Notes: generated by a model from the sequence alone, not told the origin. Positions 1 through 6,869 are shown, counted from the first letter of the stretch. The stretch: DNA of 17,924 nucleotides from Pseudomonadota bacterium (GCA_963205465.1 CAUJKG010000199.1:1-17924); one strand, 5' to 3'. Program-made: numbers and translations.

Positions 1-1035
1 GCCTTCGACAAGACCGGAACGCTGACGACCGGCAAGGCGTCCGTAACCAAGGTTGTCGCGCTCGACGGCGACGAGAGCAGGTTCCTGTCCTTGCTCGCAG
101 GGCTCGAAGCCCAGTCGGAACATCCGAGTGCTGCTGCCATCCGGCAGGAGGCGGCCGGTCGCGGCCTTGCGCCCATCCCGGTGAGAGAGGTCACCAACCG
201 GCCGAGTGCCGGCATCGTCGGAATTAATGGGGACGGTCAATTGTGGGCGGGCAATCCGCATCTTGCCGCCCAGATGGGTGCCTCCATCGATCAGCCGGCG
301 TTGCGGACAATGGCAGCGGACACGCAGACGGTGATCTACGGCGGGCAAGGAAATCGTGTGCTGGGGGCTGTCACCGTCGCCGACAAGACACGCGCCACTT
401 CCAGGCCGGCACTTGCCGCTTTACGAAAGGGCGGCATCGACAAGATCGTCATGATGACGGGCGATCGCCGGCCTGTTGCCTTGCGAATCGGTGAAGAACT
501 GGGGCTCACGCCTCACCAGATCCATGCCGATATGCTGCCGGAAGACAAGGTTCGTATGGTGGGTGACCTTGCGGCCAAGGGCAAGGTGGCGTTCGTCGGA
601 GATGGCGTCAACGATGCCGCTGCGCTCGCGCGCGCGGATGTGGGGATCGCTATGGGCGCGGCCGGTTCGGACGTCGCGCTTCAGGCTGCCGACGTCGCGC
701 TGTTGTCGGAAGACATGGGACGGCTTGCCGATGCGCATCAGCTGGCACGCCGGACCGCAACGATCATCAAACAGAATCTGGTTTTCGCCATGAGCGCCAT
801 GGCGGTGCTCGTCACCGGCGGATTGTTCTTTGAGTTGCCGCTCCCGGTTGCGGTCATTGGCCATGAAGGCGGGACGGTTCTGGTGGTGTTGAATGGCTTG
901 CGGCTGCTGGGAGCGCCCATGGGGCGCGGCCGCACAGGATCGGCGCGCAAAGGAGGAGCCTCCGTTCTCGCAAAAGTACGGCAGCCGGTTCAAAAGCAGG
1001 CCTATCGGAGAAAGGTGCCAAGGCGCGCAGGCTGA
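1..1035 (+). CDS. Heavy-metal translocating P1B-type ATPase, C-terminal part (5' end outside window)
   Basis: An inner-membrane pump that uses ATP to export a transition-metal cation. The window opens inside the phosphorylation motif: codons 3-7 read DKTGT, whose Asp is phosphorylated in the catalytic cycle. The nucleotide-binding SEHP motif follows (His at codon 41), then MTGD near codon 153, the hinge GDGVND at codons 200-205, and the last membrane helices. The final helix contains HEGGT (His at codon 288). From family knowledge, HEG[GS]T in the last helix points to the P1B-4 group (Co/Fe/Zn exporters such as CtpD and CoaT) rather than to Cu or Zn/Cd pumps; the transmembrane metal-binding SPC motif that would settle this lies upstream of the window. 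After the usual end, LNGLRLL, there is a basic tail of about 41 residues rich in Arg, Lys and Gly. This is longer than usual and may be cytosolic. No start codon is visible. Confidence 0.96.
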   Translation, partial: AFDKTGTLTTGKASVTKVVALDGDESRFLSLLAGLEAQSEHPSAAAIRQEAAGRGLAPIPVREVTNRPSAGIVGINGDGQLWAGNPHLAAQMGASIDQPALRTMAADTQTVIYGGQGNRVLGAVTVADKTRATSRPALAALRKGGIDKIVMMTGDRRPVALRIGEELGLTPHQIHADMLPEDKVRMVGDLAAKGKVAFVGDGVNDAAALARADVGIAMGAAGSDVALQAADVALLSEDMGRLADAHQLARRTATIIKQNLVFAMSAMAVLVTGGLFFELPLPVAVIGHEGGTVLVVLNGLRLLGAPMGRGRTGSARKGGASVLAKVRQPVQKQAYRRKVPRRAG

Positions 1036-1234
1036 CCTTCGTGCCGCGCGGCAGCGTGCGGGATTTCGATGATCCGCCCGGGAATATGGGTTCCGAGTTG
1101 CTCTCACTCTGCCATCTTGATATGCGCCCCGCCACATCAACTTTGCGCGCAAGGCTTCGGGGCGAACGCCGTTACGTTTTCGGTCTTGTGACGCTATCGT
1201 TCAGGCGGCGAAAAACAGTAGAGCGGCGAGTGTT

Positions 1235-1993
1235 ATGCGCGAAGATCAGCCCGGCCCTTGCGAAATGCGCGAAGCTGAAGCGCTGTCATGGACCGTCGCT
1301 GCCCTTTATCGCTTTCAGTCCGTGGCCGATCCCGAAAAGCTCGCGTCACGCTTGCGCGCCGTCTGCGATAAAAACGCGATCTGCGGTACGCTGATCGTCG
1401 CAAACGAAGGCATCAATGGAACGATCGCGGCCGCCAGCGGCCTGCAGATGGATAACATCCTGCGCGCTGTCCGCACGCATTTCGATGCACTCGAACTCAA
1501 GATGTCGGGTGCGGCCGCGCAGCCGTTCCAGCGCATGAAGGTGAAGGTCAAGCGCGAGATTGTGACCCTGCGGGTGCTCGATCTCGACCCTACTAAAAAC
1601 GTGGGTACTTATGTGGATGCGAAAGACTGGAATGAACTTATCGCTGATCCCGACGTTATCCTGATCGACACCCGCAATTCTTTCGAATTTGAGCGAGGCA
1701 CCTTTAAAGGTGCCATCGACCCCGGCACGGCCGCGTTCAAAGAGTTTCCCGCTTTCGTCGAAAAGGCGCTCGACCCTGCGAAGCACAAGAAAATCGCGAT
1801 GTTCTGCACCGGCGGCATCCGCTGCGAGAAAGCATCGAGCTACCTGCTCGCAAAAGGATTCAGCCAAGTCTATCACCTGAAGGGCGGCATCCTGAAATAT
1901 CTGGAAGAGGTGCCGGCAGACGAGAGCAAGTGGGTGGGGCGCTGCTTTGTGTTCGACGAACGCGAGTCGCTCGGGCATGGTTTGTCCGAGTAG
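1235..1993 (+). CDS. trhO: tRNA uridine(34) hydroxylase, rhodanese family (short form)
   Basis: TrhO (formerly YceA/UPF0176) uses oxygen to hydroxylate U34 of certain tRNAs, the first step toward 5-carboxymethoxyuridine or 5-methoxyuridine at the wobble position. The 252-residue protein has the N-terminal ALYRF...GTLIVANEGINGTIA segment (about residues 22-67) and a rhodanese domain from about 125 to 225 with active-site loop CTGGIRCEK (Cys191, Cys197). It ends soon after FVFDERESLGHGL. The E. coli protein is about 350 residues and continues with a Cys-rich C-terminal region that is missing here. The start at 1235 has only a weak ribosome site (GAGCGG); a second in-frame ATG at 1265 also fits, since family similarity begins near residue 18. 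It is followed after 12 bp by a small zinc-knuckle gene, so the two are probably cotranscribed. Confidence 0.93.
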   Translation: MREDQPGPCEMREAEALSWTVAALYRFQSVADPEKLASRLRAVCDKNAICGTLIVANEGINGTIAAASGLQMDNILRAVRTHFDALELKMSGAAAQPFQRMKVKVKREIVTLRVLDLDPTKNVGTYVDAKDWNELIADPDVILIDTRNSFEFERGTFKGAIDPGTAAFKEFPAFVEKALDPAKHKKIAMFCTGGIRCEKASSYLLAKGFSQVYHLKGGILKYLEEVPADESKWVGRCFVFDERESLGHGLSE

Positions 1994-2005
1994 CAAGGAG
2001 CGGCC

Positions 2006-2119
2006 ATGTCCAAACCCAAGAAGAAGCCCTGCAAGAACTGCGAAGGCCGCGGCCTGCTAAAAGTGGGTGACAAGAAAATGAAGTGCCAGCGCTGCGGCGG
2101 CACGGGCGTGCAGTCCTGA
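2006..2119 (+). CDS. 37-residue DnaJ-type zinc-knuckle protein
   Basis: A very short reading frame but convincing: AAGGAG at 1995-2000 sits 5 bases before the ATG, and the product has two evenly spaced CxxCxGxG repeats (Cys9/Cys12 in CKNCEGRG and Cys27/Cys30 in CQRCGGTG) joined by a short Lys-rich linker. This is the pattern of half of a DnaJ cysteine-rich domain, which would bind one Zn2+ through four cysteines. The N-terminus is very basic (KPKKK), so contact with RNA or protein is plausible but not shown. The gene lies 12 bp after trhO and 2 bp before the next reading frame, which suggests a three-gene unit. The function is unknown. A link to TrhO is inferred only from position and from the missing Cys-rich tail of this TrhO. 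Confidence 0.8.
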   Translation: MSKPKKKPCKNCEGRGLLKVGDKKMKCQRCGGTGVQS

Positions 2120-2121
2120 CA

Positions 2122-2466
2122 ATGAAATTCACTGCGTGCGCGGCGGCGCTGCTCGGCGTGATATCTTTTTCCGTGTCGGTCCATGCCCAAACCGCCTTCG
2201 AGCCGTACACGGTAGCCTATTCGCTCTGTGTCACGAACGAGACCAAGAAGCTCGCGCTGGTTACGCCGGAGATTGCGAAGGATGCGATCATCGCACGGGC
2301 CTTCGCGGCGTGCGGCGAGGAAGAAGCCGAGGCAAGGCGTTCGCTCGCCGCCAAAGGCGTCAGCGAACGTGCGATCGAGGAGCGCTTCTCGCAAACGAAG
2401 AAATTCATTCGCCTTACCGCGCCGGATGACATCGACCGCCAGCGCGTCAATCGCGTGCCGCGTTAG
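2122..2466 (+). CDS. Small secreted protein of unknown function
   Basis: A 114-residue product that I do not assign to a family. The chosen ATG at 2122 gives a clean Sec signal peptide: a short basic start, a hydrophobic core at about residues 4-19 and a likely cleavage after VHA (about residue 22). A longer frame from 2083 would put 13 extra residues before the signal and would overlap the preceding gene, so it was not used. The mature part is charged, contains two cysteines (in YSLCV and FAACG) that could form a disulfide in the periplasm, and is probably helical in its second half (EEEAEARRSLAAKGVSERA). The gene starts 2 bp after the zinc-knuckle gene with no strong ribosome site, which suggests translational coupling. 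Its stop lies 13 bp from that of the convergent mgtC-like gene, with no visible terminator between them. Confidence 0.78.
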   Translation: MKFTACAAALLGVISFSVSVHAQTAFEPYTVAYSLCVTNETKKLALVTPEIAKDAIIARAFAACGEEEAEARRSLAAKGVSERAIEERFSQTKKFIRLTAPDDIDRQRVNRVPR

Positions 2467-2479
2467 CGGGTGAGCACGC

Positions 2480-3160
2480 TTACTCTGCGGCCAGTACGCT
2501 GACGCGTTCGACCTTGGGAAGCCGGCGGATCTTTTCCGCAATCTTGTCGACATCGCGCGAGGGAGTTTTGTCGATCACCAGCGTGATTTCGTCATTGCCG
2601 CTCATGTTGCGCACCAGAAAGCGCTTGATCCTTCCGCCGCGTATGTCGAGAGTGCGGGTAATGAGGTCCGGCGTGACGACGCCGTGTTTTGCCTGAATTT
2701 TCAGTCGGCAACTCTGGTTTCGTGCGCGATAGGCTTCCTCGAGAGGCTTGATACCCGCAAGTATGACCATGATGACCACGGTGGCAGCCAGCGCCGCGAA
2801 ATAGAGGCCGCCGCCGACTGCAAGGCCGATCGCAGCTACGCTCCAAATGCTTGCCGCCGTCGTTAGCCCGCGAATGATTTCGCCGCGCGCAAGAATTGCT
2901 CCCGCACCCAGGAAACCAATGCCTGACACCACCTGGGCCGCGACGCGCGATGGATCGAGCACGATATGGTTCGTTGCGATCACATCGTTGAAGCCGAAGG
3001 AAGAGACGATCATGATGAGGCACGCGCCGACGCAAACCAGCATGTGCGTGCGGATGCCGGCAGTCCAAATCAATCTCTCGCGTTCAAAGCCGATGATGCT
3101 GCCGAGTGCGGCGGCCGCCAGCAGGCGTGACAGTATTTCCCAATGCGAAAGGAGTGCCAT
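2480..3160 (-). CDS. MgtC/SapB family inner-membrane protein
   Basis: The 226-residue protein has the MgtC membrane domain in its first 140 residues or so: about five helices with family signatures GSIIGFERER, GIRTHMLVCVGACL, and SGIGFLGAGAIL followed by IRGLTTAASIW. After a polar linker, residues 150-226 look like the ACT-like cytoplasmic domain found in many MgtC proteins (LKIQAKHG...VERVSVLAAE). MgtC proteins are linked to survival in low Mg2+, to acid stress and, in some pathogens, to inhibition of the F-type ATP synthase. Which of these applies here cannot be read from sequence. A good ribosome site (GAGGAG) precedes the ATG. The 112-bp gap to the upstream nhaD stop has no obvious terminator; it contains a TTGACT hexamer on the minus strand (3247-3252) that could be a -35 box, but I see no matching -10. 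Confidence 0.93.
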   Translation of the reverse strand: MALLSHWEILSRLLAAAALGSIIGFERERLIWTAGIRTHMLVCVGACLIMIVSSFGFNDVIATNHIVLDPSRVAAQVVSGIGFLGAGAILARGEIIRGLTTAASIWSVAAIGLAVGGGLYFAALAATVVIMVILAGIKPLEEAYRARNQSCRLKIQAKHGVVTPDLITRTLDIRGGRIKRFLVRNMSGNDEITLVIDKTPSRDVDKIAEKIRRLPKVERVSVLAAE

Positions 3161-3272
3161 GGTCCGAGCTCCTCTTCGAAAGAAGCCAGCTATGGCGCAT
3201 ATTTCGTGTACGTAGCGGCAAGAAGATGCGTAAACGCGTAAAACCTAAGTCAAATTTTTCTCTGCAACATTG

Positions 3273-4691
3273 CTACATCAGTGCCGCGTTGATCCATAGA
3301 TGTGTGGTGATGCTTGCGACATAGCCGAGCGCGATCGCCCAGGCCCAGCGCAGGTGATTCATGAAGGTGTAGTGATTGCGCACGAGACCCATCAATGCGA
3401 CGCCCGCGGCTGTGCCGATCGAAACGAGGCTGCCGCCGACGCCGGTCGAAAGCGTCACCAGCATCCATTGTCCGTTCGACATGTCGGGGTTCATGGTCAG
3501 CACCGCGAACATCAGCGGAATGTTGTCGAAGGCCGCTCCCAGAATCCCGATCGCGATATTTGCGGTGGTGGGCCCCAGATCGACATAAAGCCAGTTCGAC
3601 AGCAGTGCGAGATAGCCCGCAACGCCGAGGCCCGCGACCGCGAAGATAATACCGAAGAAAAAGAGCAGCGTGTCCCACTCAAGGCGGCCGATTTCCTTGA
3701 AAGAGTCGAAGTAAAGATCCTGATCGCCTCGCCGCCGGCTCTGGCGCTGCAGACGGTAGCTGTACATCTGCAGATAGCCGAGACCGAGCATCATGCCGAG
3801 CGCGGGCGGCAGATTGAGGAAGCTTTTGAATGAAACCGCGGTGGCAATCGTGGCAAGGAACAGGGTCATTACAATAATGGCGCCATCTTTCATCTTTCTC
3901 GCATCAGGCACGGGTGCCGGAGCGCCCAACGGTACGCTGAAGTGCATGAAGACCGCAGGCACCAGAAAGTTTACCAGTGCCGGCAGGAAGAGATGGAAGA
4001 ATTCGAAGAACTTGAGCTTCCCCTTCTGCCAAACCATCAGCGAGGTGATGTCGCCGAATGGCGAGAACACGCCGCCGGCGTTGGCGGCGACCACGATGAT
4101 GATGCAGCCGAGCACGATGAAGCGGTAATTGCCGACACCGACTGCGACGACGACCGCGCCCATCACCAGCGCGGTCGTAAGGTTGTCGATGATCGGGCCG
4201 AAGAAGAAGGCGAGGCTGCCGACCAGCCAGAACAGCTGCCGGTACGAGAGATTGAGGCTGACGAGTTTCGAGCGCAGCGCGCTGAAGATGCGCCGCTCCT
4301 GCATCGTGTTCACATAGGTGATCGCCACGATGAGAAAGAGCATGAGCTCGCCGTAATCTAGGATCGTGTGTTTCGCCGCTGCCTCGAGCACTGCCGACTG
4401 GCCGTTTATCCAGTAGACGATGCCGAGCAGGCCCCAGATCAGGCCGGCGGCCATCATCACGGGTTTGGATTTGCGAAGCTGGATGGACTCTTCGACCGCC
4501 ACGAAAGCATAGGCGACGAAGAAGATAATAACCGTCAGATAGCCGATGGGATGGTGCGTCAGGTCGAGTGCGGCCGCCGGCATCGCCGGGCCTGCGGCAA
4601 AAAGAGGTGAGATCAGGGTCGTGCCGATAAGCAGGGTCAGGGCAGTCAGAAGCCAAACCTTCAGCCAAAACCGTCCGGATCCGTCCTGCAT
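3273..4691 (-). CDS. nhaD: NhaD-type Na+/H+ antiporter
   Basis: An inner-membrane antiporter that expels Na+ (or Li+) in exchange for H+, protecting against salt and alkali. The 472-residue product has about a dozen hydrophobic helices and family-specific blocks: FFFGPIIDNLTTALVMG, then NAGGVFSPFGDITSLMVW, and near the C-terminus FDNIPLMFAVLTMNPDMS followed by GVGGSLVSIGTAAGVALMG. The buried acidic residues in these blocks (IIDN, FGD, FDN) are candidate ion-binding sites. The first 35 residues form a cleavable-looking signal, as in other NhaD proteins. The start was set at 4691 because the 46 codons further upstream are Arg/Pro-rich, unlike the family, and would run through the promoter palindrome; a purine-rich GGGGGTGAG lies just before the chosen ATG. 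Expression is probably controlled at the palindrome 4712-4738. Confidence 0.94.
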   Translation of the reverse strand: MQDGSGRFWLKVWLLTALTLLIGTTLISPLFAAGPAMPAAALDLTHHPIGYLTVIIFFVAYAFVAVEESIQLRKSKPVMMAAGLIWGLLGIVYWINGQSAVLEAAAKHTILDYGELMLFLIVAITYVNTMQERRIFSALRSKLVSLNLSYRQLFWLVGSLAFFFGPIIDNLTTALVMGAVVVAVGVGNYRFIVLGCIIIVVAANAGGVFSPFGDITSLMVWQKGKLKFFEFFHLFLPALVNFLVPAVFMHFSVPLGAPAPVPDARKMKDGAIIVMTLFLATIATAVSFKSFLNLPPALGMMLGLGYLQMYSYRLQRQSRRRGDQDLYFDSFKEIGRLEWDTLLFFFGIIFAVAGLGVAGYLALLSNWLYVDLGPTTANIAIGILGAAFDNIPLMFAVLTMNPDMSNGQWMLVTLSTGVGGSLVSIGTAAGVALMGLVRNHYTFMNHLRWAWAIALGYVASITTHLWINAALM

Positions 4692-4711
4692 CTCACCCCC
4701 GATCTTTCTTG

Positions 4712-4738
4712 CTTTCGTCGAATTATATTCGACGAAAG
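4712..4738 (-). promoter_or_regulatory. 27-bp palindrome over the putative nhaD -10 box
   Basis: Two perfect 12-base arms, CTTTCGTCGAAT (4712-4723) and ATTCGACGAAAG (4727-4738), flank the 3-base centre TAT. Read on the minus strand, toward nhaD, the centre forms an exact TATAAT (4722-4727), which would place transcription start near 4715, about 24 bases before the nhaD ATG. No good -35 box lies at 17 bases; TTGCAG is found at 21 bases. This is typical of an operator bound by a dimeric repressor at a promoter core, or of a promoter that needs an activator. There is no U-tract, so it is not an intrinsic terminator. The cognate regulator is not obvious in the window. Confidence 0.7.
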
Positions 4739-4928
4739 ATGGAGGCGGCTGCAAGTAAGTTCTGCGGCGTAATGCATTTTTCGGGCGTGTTCCCCGGTGC
4801 GCCAGATCGGCGCTGCTTTGCGGCCCCACTCCGTTACCCCGCTGCGGCGCAACATCAGCGAACCATTATTCCGCCTTTCCGCTCTCTGAGGCGCAGTGCG
4901 GGATTTTGTGCGTATTTACGCTGGGAAT

Positions 4929-5681
4929 CTAACGTTTGAACTTCATGCGTGCGCCGTCCTTTTTGGCGCGCCGCGCGTAGATGTTCAGCCCCTCGATGAA
5001 GGCCGAGAACAGCATCGCGGAGTAAACGTAAGCCTTGGGCACCTTCACGCCGAAGCCTTCGGCGATCAGAAGCATCCCGATCATCAACAGGAAGCCAAGC
5101 GCGAGCATAACGACGCTGGGATTGGCGTTGATGAAGTTCGCGAGCGGATTCGCGGCCAGCAGCATCACTGCGACGGTGACGACGACGGCGATCACCATGA
5201 TCGCGATCTGGTCGGTCATACCTACTGCGGTGATGATGCTGTCGACCGAAAAGACCAGATCGAGAACGAGGATTTGGCCGATGGTCGCGGCGTAGCTCAT
5301 GGTCTCGCGGCCGCTGAAGACGTCTTCGCCGGCCTCCGGATGAACGTTGTGGTGCACTTCCTTGGTTGCTTTCCAGACCAGGAACAAACCGCCGCCGATC
5401 AGGATCATGTCGCGCCACGAAAAGCCCTGCCCGAAGATCGTCAGGACCGGTTCGGTCAGCTGCACGATGATGAAGACGGTGCTGAGTAGCGCGAGCCGCA
5501 ACACCAGCGCGGCGCTGATGCCGATCAGCCGCGCGCGGGCGCGTTGTTCCTCCGGCAGCTTGTTGGTGATGATGGAGATGAAGATGAGATTGTCGATGCC
5601 GAGCACGATCTCCATCGCGATCAGGGTCGCAAGTGCCGCCAGATGTGCGGGTTCGGAGAAGATGGTGACGAGATCGAACAT
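4929..5681 (-). CDS. TerC family integral membrane protein
   Basis: The 250-residue protein has about seven or eight hydrophobic helices and the TerC signatures EIVLGIDNLIFISII near the N-terminus and DLVFSVDSIITAVGMTDQ in the middle. The repeated GIDN/SVDS acidic motifs lie in helices and are thought to bind metal. TerC relatives include tellurite-resistance proteins and the Mn2+ exporter Alx; in recent work on this family they are linked to metal loading of exported enzymes. Mn2+ export or metal delivery is therefore the best guess here, without proof. The start has AGGA seven bases upstream. A sequence fitting the EcfG stress-sigma promoter faces this gene at 5842-5867, giving a predicted 5' leader of about 150 bases. 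The 237-bp gap to nhaD shows no clear terminator. Confidence 0.92.
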   Translation of the reverse strand: MFDLVTIFSEPAHLAALATLIAMEIVLGIDNLIFISIITNKLPEEQRARARLIGISAALVLRLALLSTVFIIVQLTEPVLTIFGQGFSWRDMILIGGGLFLVWKATKEVHHNVHPEAGEDVFSGRETMSYAATIGQILVLDLVFSVDSIITAVGMTDQIAIMVIAVVVTVAVMLLAANPLANFINANPSVVMLALGFLLMIGMLLIAEGFGVKVPKAYVYSAMLFSAFIEGLNIYARRAKKDGARMKFKR

Positions 5682-5841
5682 CCTTAAATCCTGACAAGGC
5701 CGAAGGAGGGAAGGCGGAGAGGTTCAGCCACTACCCCCGGGTTCGGCGACGTTCCTCAATATCAGATGCCGTTGAAAGCAGGCATAGGCTCGCGAAATAA
5801 TGCTTGCCTTGCTGTAGCCTCCCCCGCAGGCCGCTTCGCAG

Positions 5842-5867
5842 AACGCCGCCCCCCTTATCGGTGTTCC
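5842..5867 (-). promoter_or_regulatory. EcfG-type (general stress) promoter facing terC
   Basis: On the minus strand GGAAC (5867-5863) is followed after exactly 17 bases by CGTT (5845-5842). This fits the consensus GGAAC-N16/17-CGTT recognised by the EcfG sigma factor of the PhyR-NepR-EcfG general stress response in alphaproteobacteria. Transcription would start near 5834, about 150 bases before the terC ATG. The leader that follows is GC-rich and could fold, but no known riboswitch is recognised in it. Confidence 0.6.
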
Positions 5868-5957
5868 ATCGTGCATCCATCAAATTTCATCATATCCGGT
5901 CTCGATGCGGGCGTTGTGGGGGAGGAGGTCAAACGCATCCGGGCCTTTTTGCAAAGA

Positions 5958-5982
5958 GGAACGGAGTTGGCGGCTGTGCGTT
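5958..5982 (+). promoter_or_regulatory. EcfG-type (general stress) promoter facing the His/Tyr-rich peptide gene
   Basis: GGAAC (5958-5962), 16 bases, then CGTT (5979-5982): a perfect match to the EcfG consensus with a permitted spacing, on the strand of the gene at 6091. Transcription would begin near 5990, giving a 5' leader of about 100 bases. Together with the minus-strand site about 90 bp away, it makes a divergent pair of stress promoters. Confidence 0.65.
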
Positions 5983-6090
5983 ATCGTTTGAATGCAGTGC
6001 ATACATGATTGCACGCATTCGTCGCAGTCGAGGAACGATCCAAAGCCTCGGCGATTTCCCCGACATGATCCAGAAAAAGGGAGAACAGCT

Positions 6091-6354
6091 ATGCTGAAGA
6101 CTACGATTTATGGTGCGGTTGCTGGCGGTGTTCTGGTTGCCGCCGCCGCCACGGTTTCGCCGCTTGCCGCGGCACCGGCCACTCCGATTATGCCGCAGGT
6201 CGAGAAAAACGTGACCGATGTGCAGCATCGTCATTGGCGCCGCCATCATCGTCATCACCGTCACCATTACTATAACCGCGGCTATTATAATGGCTATTAT
6301 GGCCCCAGCTATTACTACAGGCCGGGACCGGGCATCTATTTCCGCGCCTGGTAA
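6091..6354 (+). CDS. Small exported His/Tyr/Gly-rich protein
   Basis: The 87-residue product has a Sec signal peptide (hydrophobic about residues 5-26, Ala-rich cleavage region near LAAAPA). A short spacer follows, then a striking run of His and Arg (HRHWRRHHRHHRHHYY, about residues 46-61) and a Tyr/Asn/Gly repeat (NRGYYNGYYGPSYYYRPGPG), ending FRAW. Small secreted proteins of this style are common in Hyphomicrobiales and have no settled function. The His cluster suggests binding of Ni, Zn or Cu, or of a polyanion at acidic pH; this is inference. AGGGAG lies eight bases before the ATG. It appears to be a single-gene transcript, from the EcfG-like promoter at 5958 to the strong terminator at 6375, which supports a periplasmic or envelope stress role. 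I do not recognise a named family with certainty. Confidence 0.85.
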   Translation: MLKTTIYGAVAGGVLVAAAATVSPLAAAPATPIMPQVEKNVTDVQHRHWRRHHRHHRHHYYNRGYYNGYYGPSYYYRPGPGIYFRAW

Positions 6355-6374
6355 GTCGAGCCGGCGGATGATGC

Positions 6375-6405
6375 AAAAAGCCCGCGCAGTTGGCGCGGGC
6401 TTTTT
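6375..6405. terminator. Bidirectional rho-independent terminator
   Basis: Perfect 13-base arms AAAAAGCCCGCGC (6375-6387) and GCGCGGGCTTTTT (6393-6405) enclose the loop AGTTG. The GC stem followed by a T-run on both strands lets it end transcription of the plus-strand peptide gene (stop at 6354) and of the minus-strand YbaK-like gene (stop at 6411), between which it lies. Confidence 0.93.
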
Positions 6406-6410
6406 CTTGT

Positions 6411-6869
6411 TCAGCAAACTTCGACCCAACTCGCTTTGGTCAATTCGGCCATCCGCGCCGTCGGAATGATGACTGCGGCGTTGCCTGCTCCCGCCGCAGG
6501 CACAACGATCTCGAATTGTTTCAGCGACACGTCGCAATAGACCGGCAAGGGGGTCGCCAATCCGAAGGGACAGACGCCGCCGACCGGATGGCCCGTGAGT
6601 GCGAGCACTTCTTCCGCGCCCAGCATGCGCGGGCGAACCCCGAAAAAGGCTTTGAATTTCTTGTTGTCGAGCCGGGAGGCGCCGCTGGTCACAATCAGCA
6701 ATACCTTTTCCCCTCCGGCGCGCACGCAAATCGTTTTCGCGATCTGCGCCGGTTCAACATTATGCGTGCTTGCCGCTTCCGCGACGGTGGCCGAACTCGT
6801 TTCAGTCACCAGAACTTCGATATCGGGAGCGTGCTTTGCGAACCAGGCGCGGACGGATTCAAGGCTCAT
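6411..6869 (-). CDS. YbaK/ProX-type aminoacyl-tRNA deacylase family protein
   Basis: Proteins of this superfamily hydrolyse mischarged tRNAs in trans, for example Cys-tRNA(Pro) or Ala-tRNA(Pro), in the cytoplasm. The 152-residue length is normal. Lys45, in the block AKTICVRAGG, matches the conserved lysine required for deacylation, and HPVGGVCPFGL (about residues 93-103) is the second family block that shapes the substrate pocket. Which amino acid is edited cannot be told from these motifs; the sequence seems closer to the broad YbaK/YwhH-like group than to ProXp-ala. The start at 6869 has a weak ribosome site (GGAG about 12 bases upstream). The gene shares the terminator at 6375-6405 with its convergent neighbour. 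Confidence 0.9.
   Translation of the reverse strand: MSLESVRAWFAKHAPDIEVLVTETSSATVAEAASTHNVEPAQIAKTICVRAGGEKVLLIVTSGASRLDNKKFKAFFGVRPRMLGAEEVLALTGHPVGGVCPFGLATPLPVYCDVSLKQFEIVVPAAGAGNAAVIIPTARMAELTKASWVEVC

Larger units (their letters stand above)
5682..6090. other. 409-bp divergent intergenic region with two stress-type promoters
   Basis: This region separates terC (minus) from the His/Tyr-rich peptide gene (plus). Two sequences matching the EcfG promoter consensus face outward (5842-5867 minus, 5958-5982 plus). A weaker third sequence, GGAAC at 6032 followed 15-16 bases later by CGAT/GATT, is a near miss. Small reading frames here (5766-6008 and 5804-6097) are Arg/Cys/Pro-rich, lack ribosome sites and resemble no protein I know, so I do not call them genes. 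I looked for a yybP-ykoY Mn2+ riboswitch in the terC leader and did not find its core. Nothing else is evident. Confidence 0.7.

Noticed and set aside
1041..1394. A 117-codon plus-strand frame overlapping trhO
   Set aside because: It is Arg/Pro/Cys-rich with no ribosome site and is out of frame with the well-supported trhO gene.
3300..4361. Long plus-strand frames opposite nhaD
   Set aside because: The compositions are very rich in Glu, Asp, Arg and His, mirroring the hydrophobic codons of the antiporter on the other strand.
5682..5880. Possible yybP-ykoY Mn2+ riboswitch in the terC leader
   Set aside because: TerC genes often have one, so I looked for the conserved GGGGAGTAG core and its partner loop on the minus strand. 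The nearest string (GGGGGAGGCTAC near 5815-5827) lacks the core, and the later GGGGGTAG is too near the start codon. A covariance-model search against RF00080 would settle it.
5766..6097. Two short plus-strand frames (5766-6008 and 5804-6097) as genes
   Set aside because: They have no ribosome site, improbable composition and overlap the promoter of the His-rich peptide gene and, in one case, its start.
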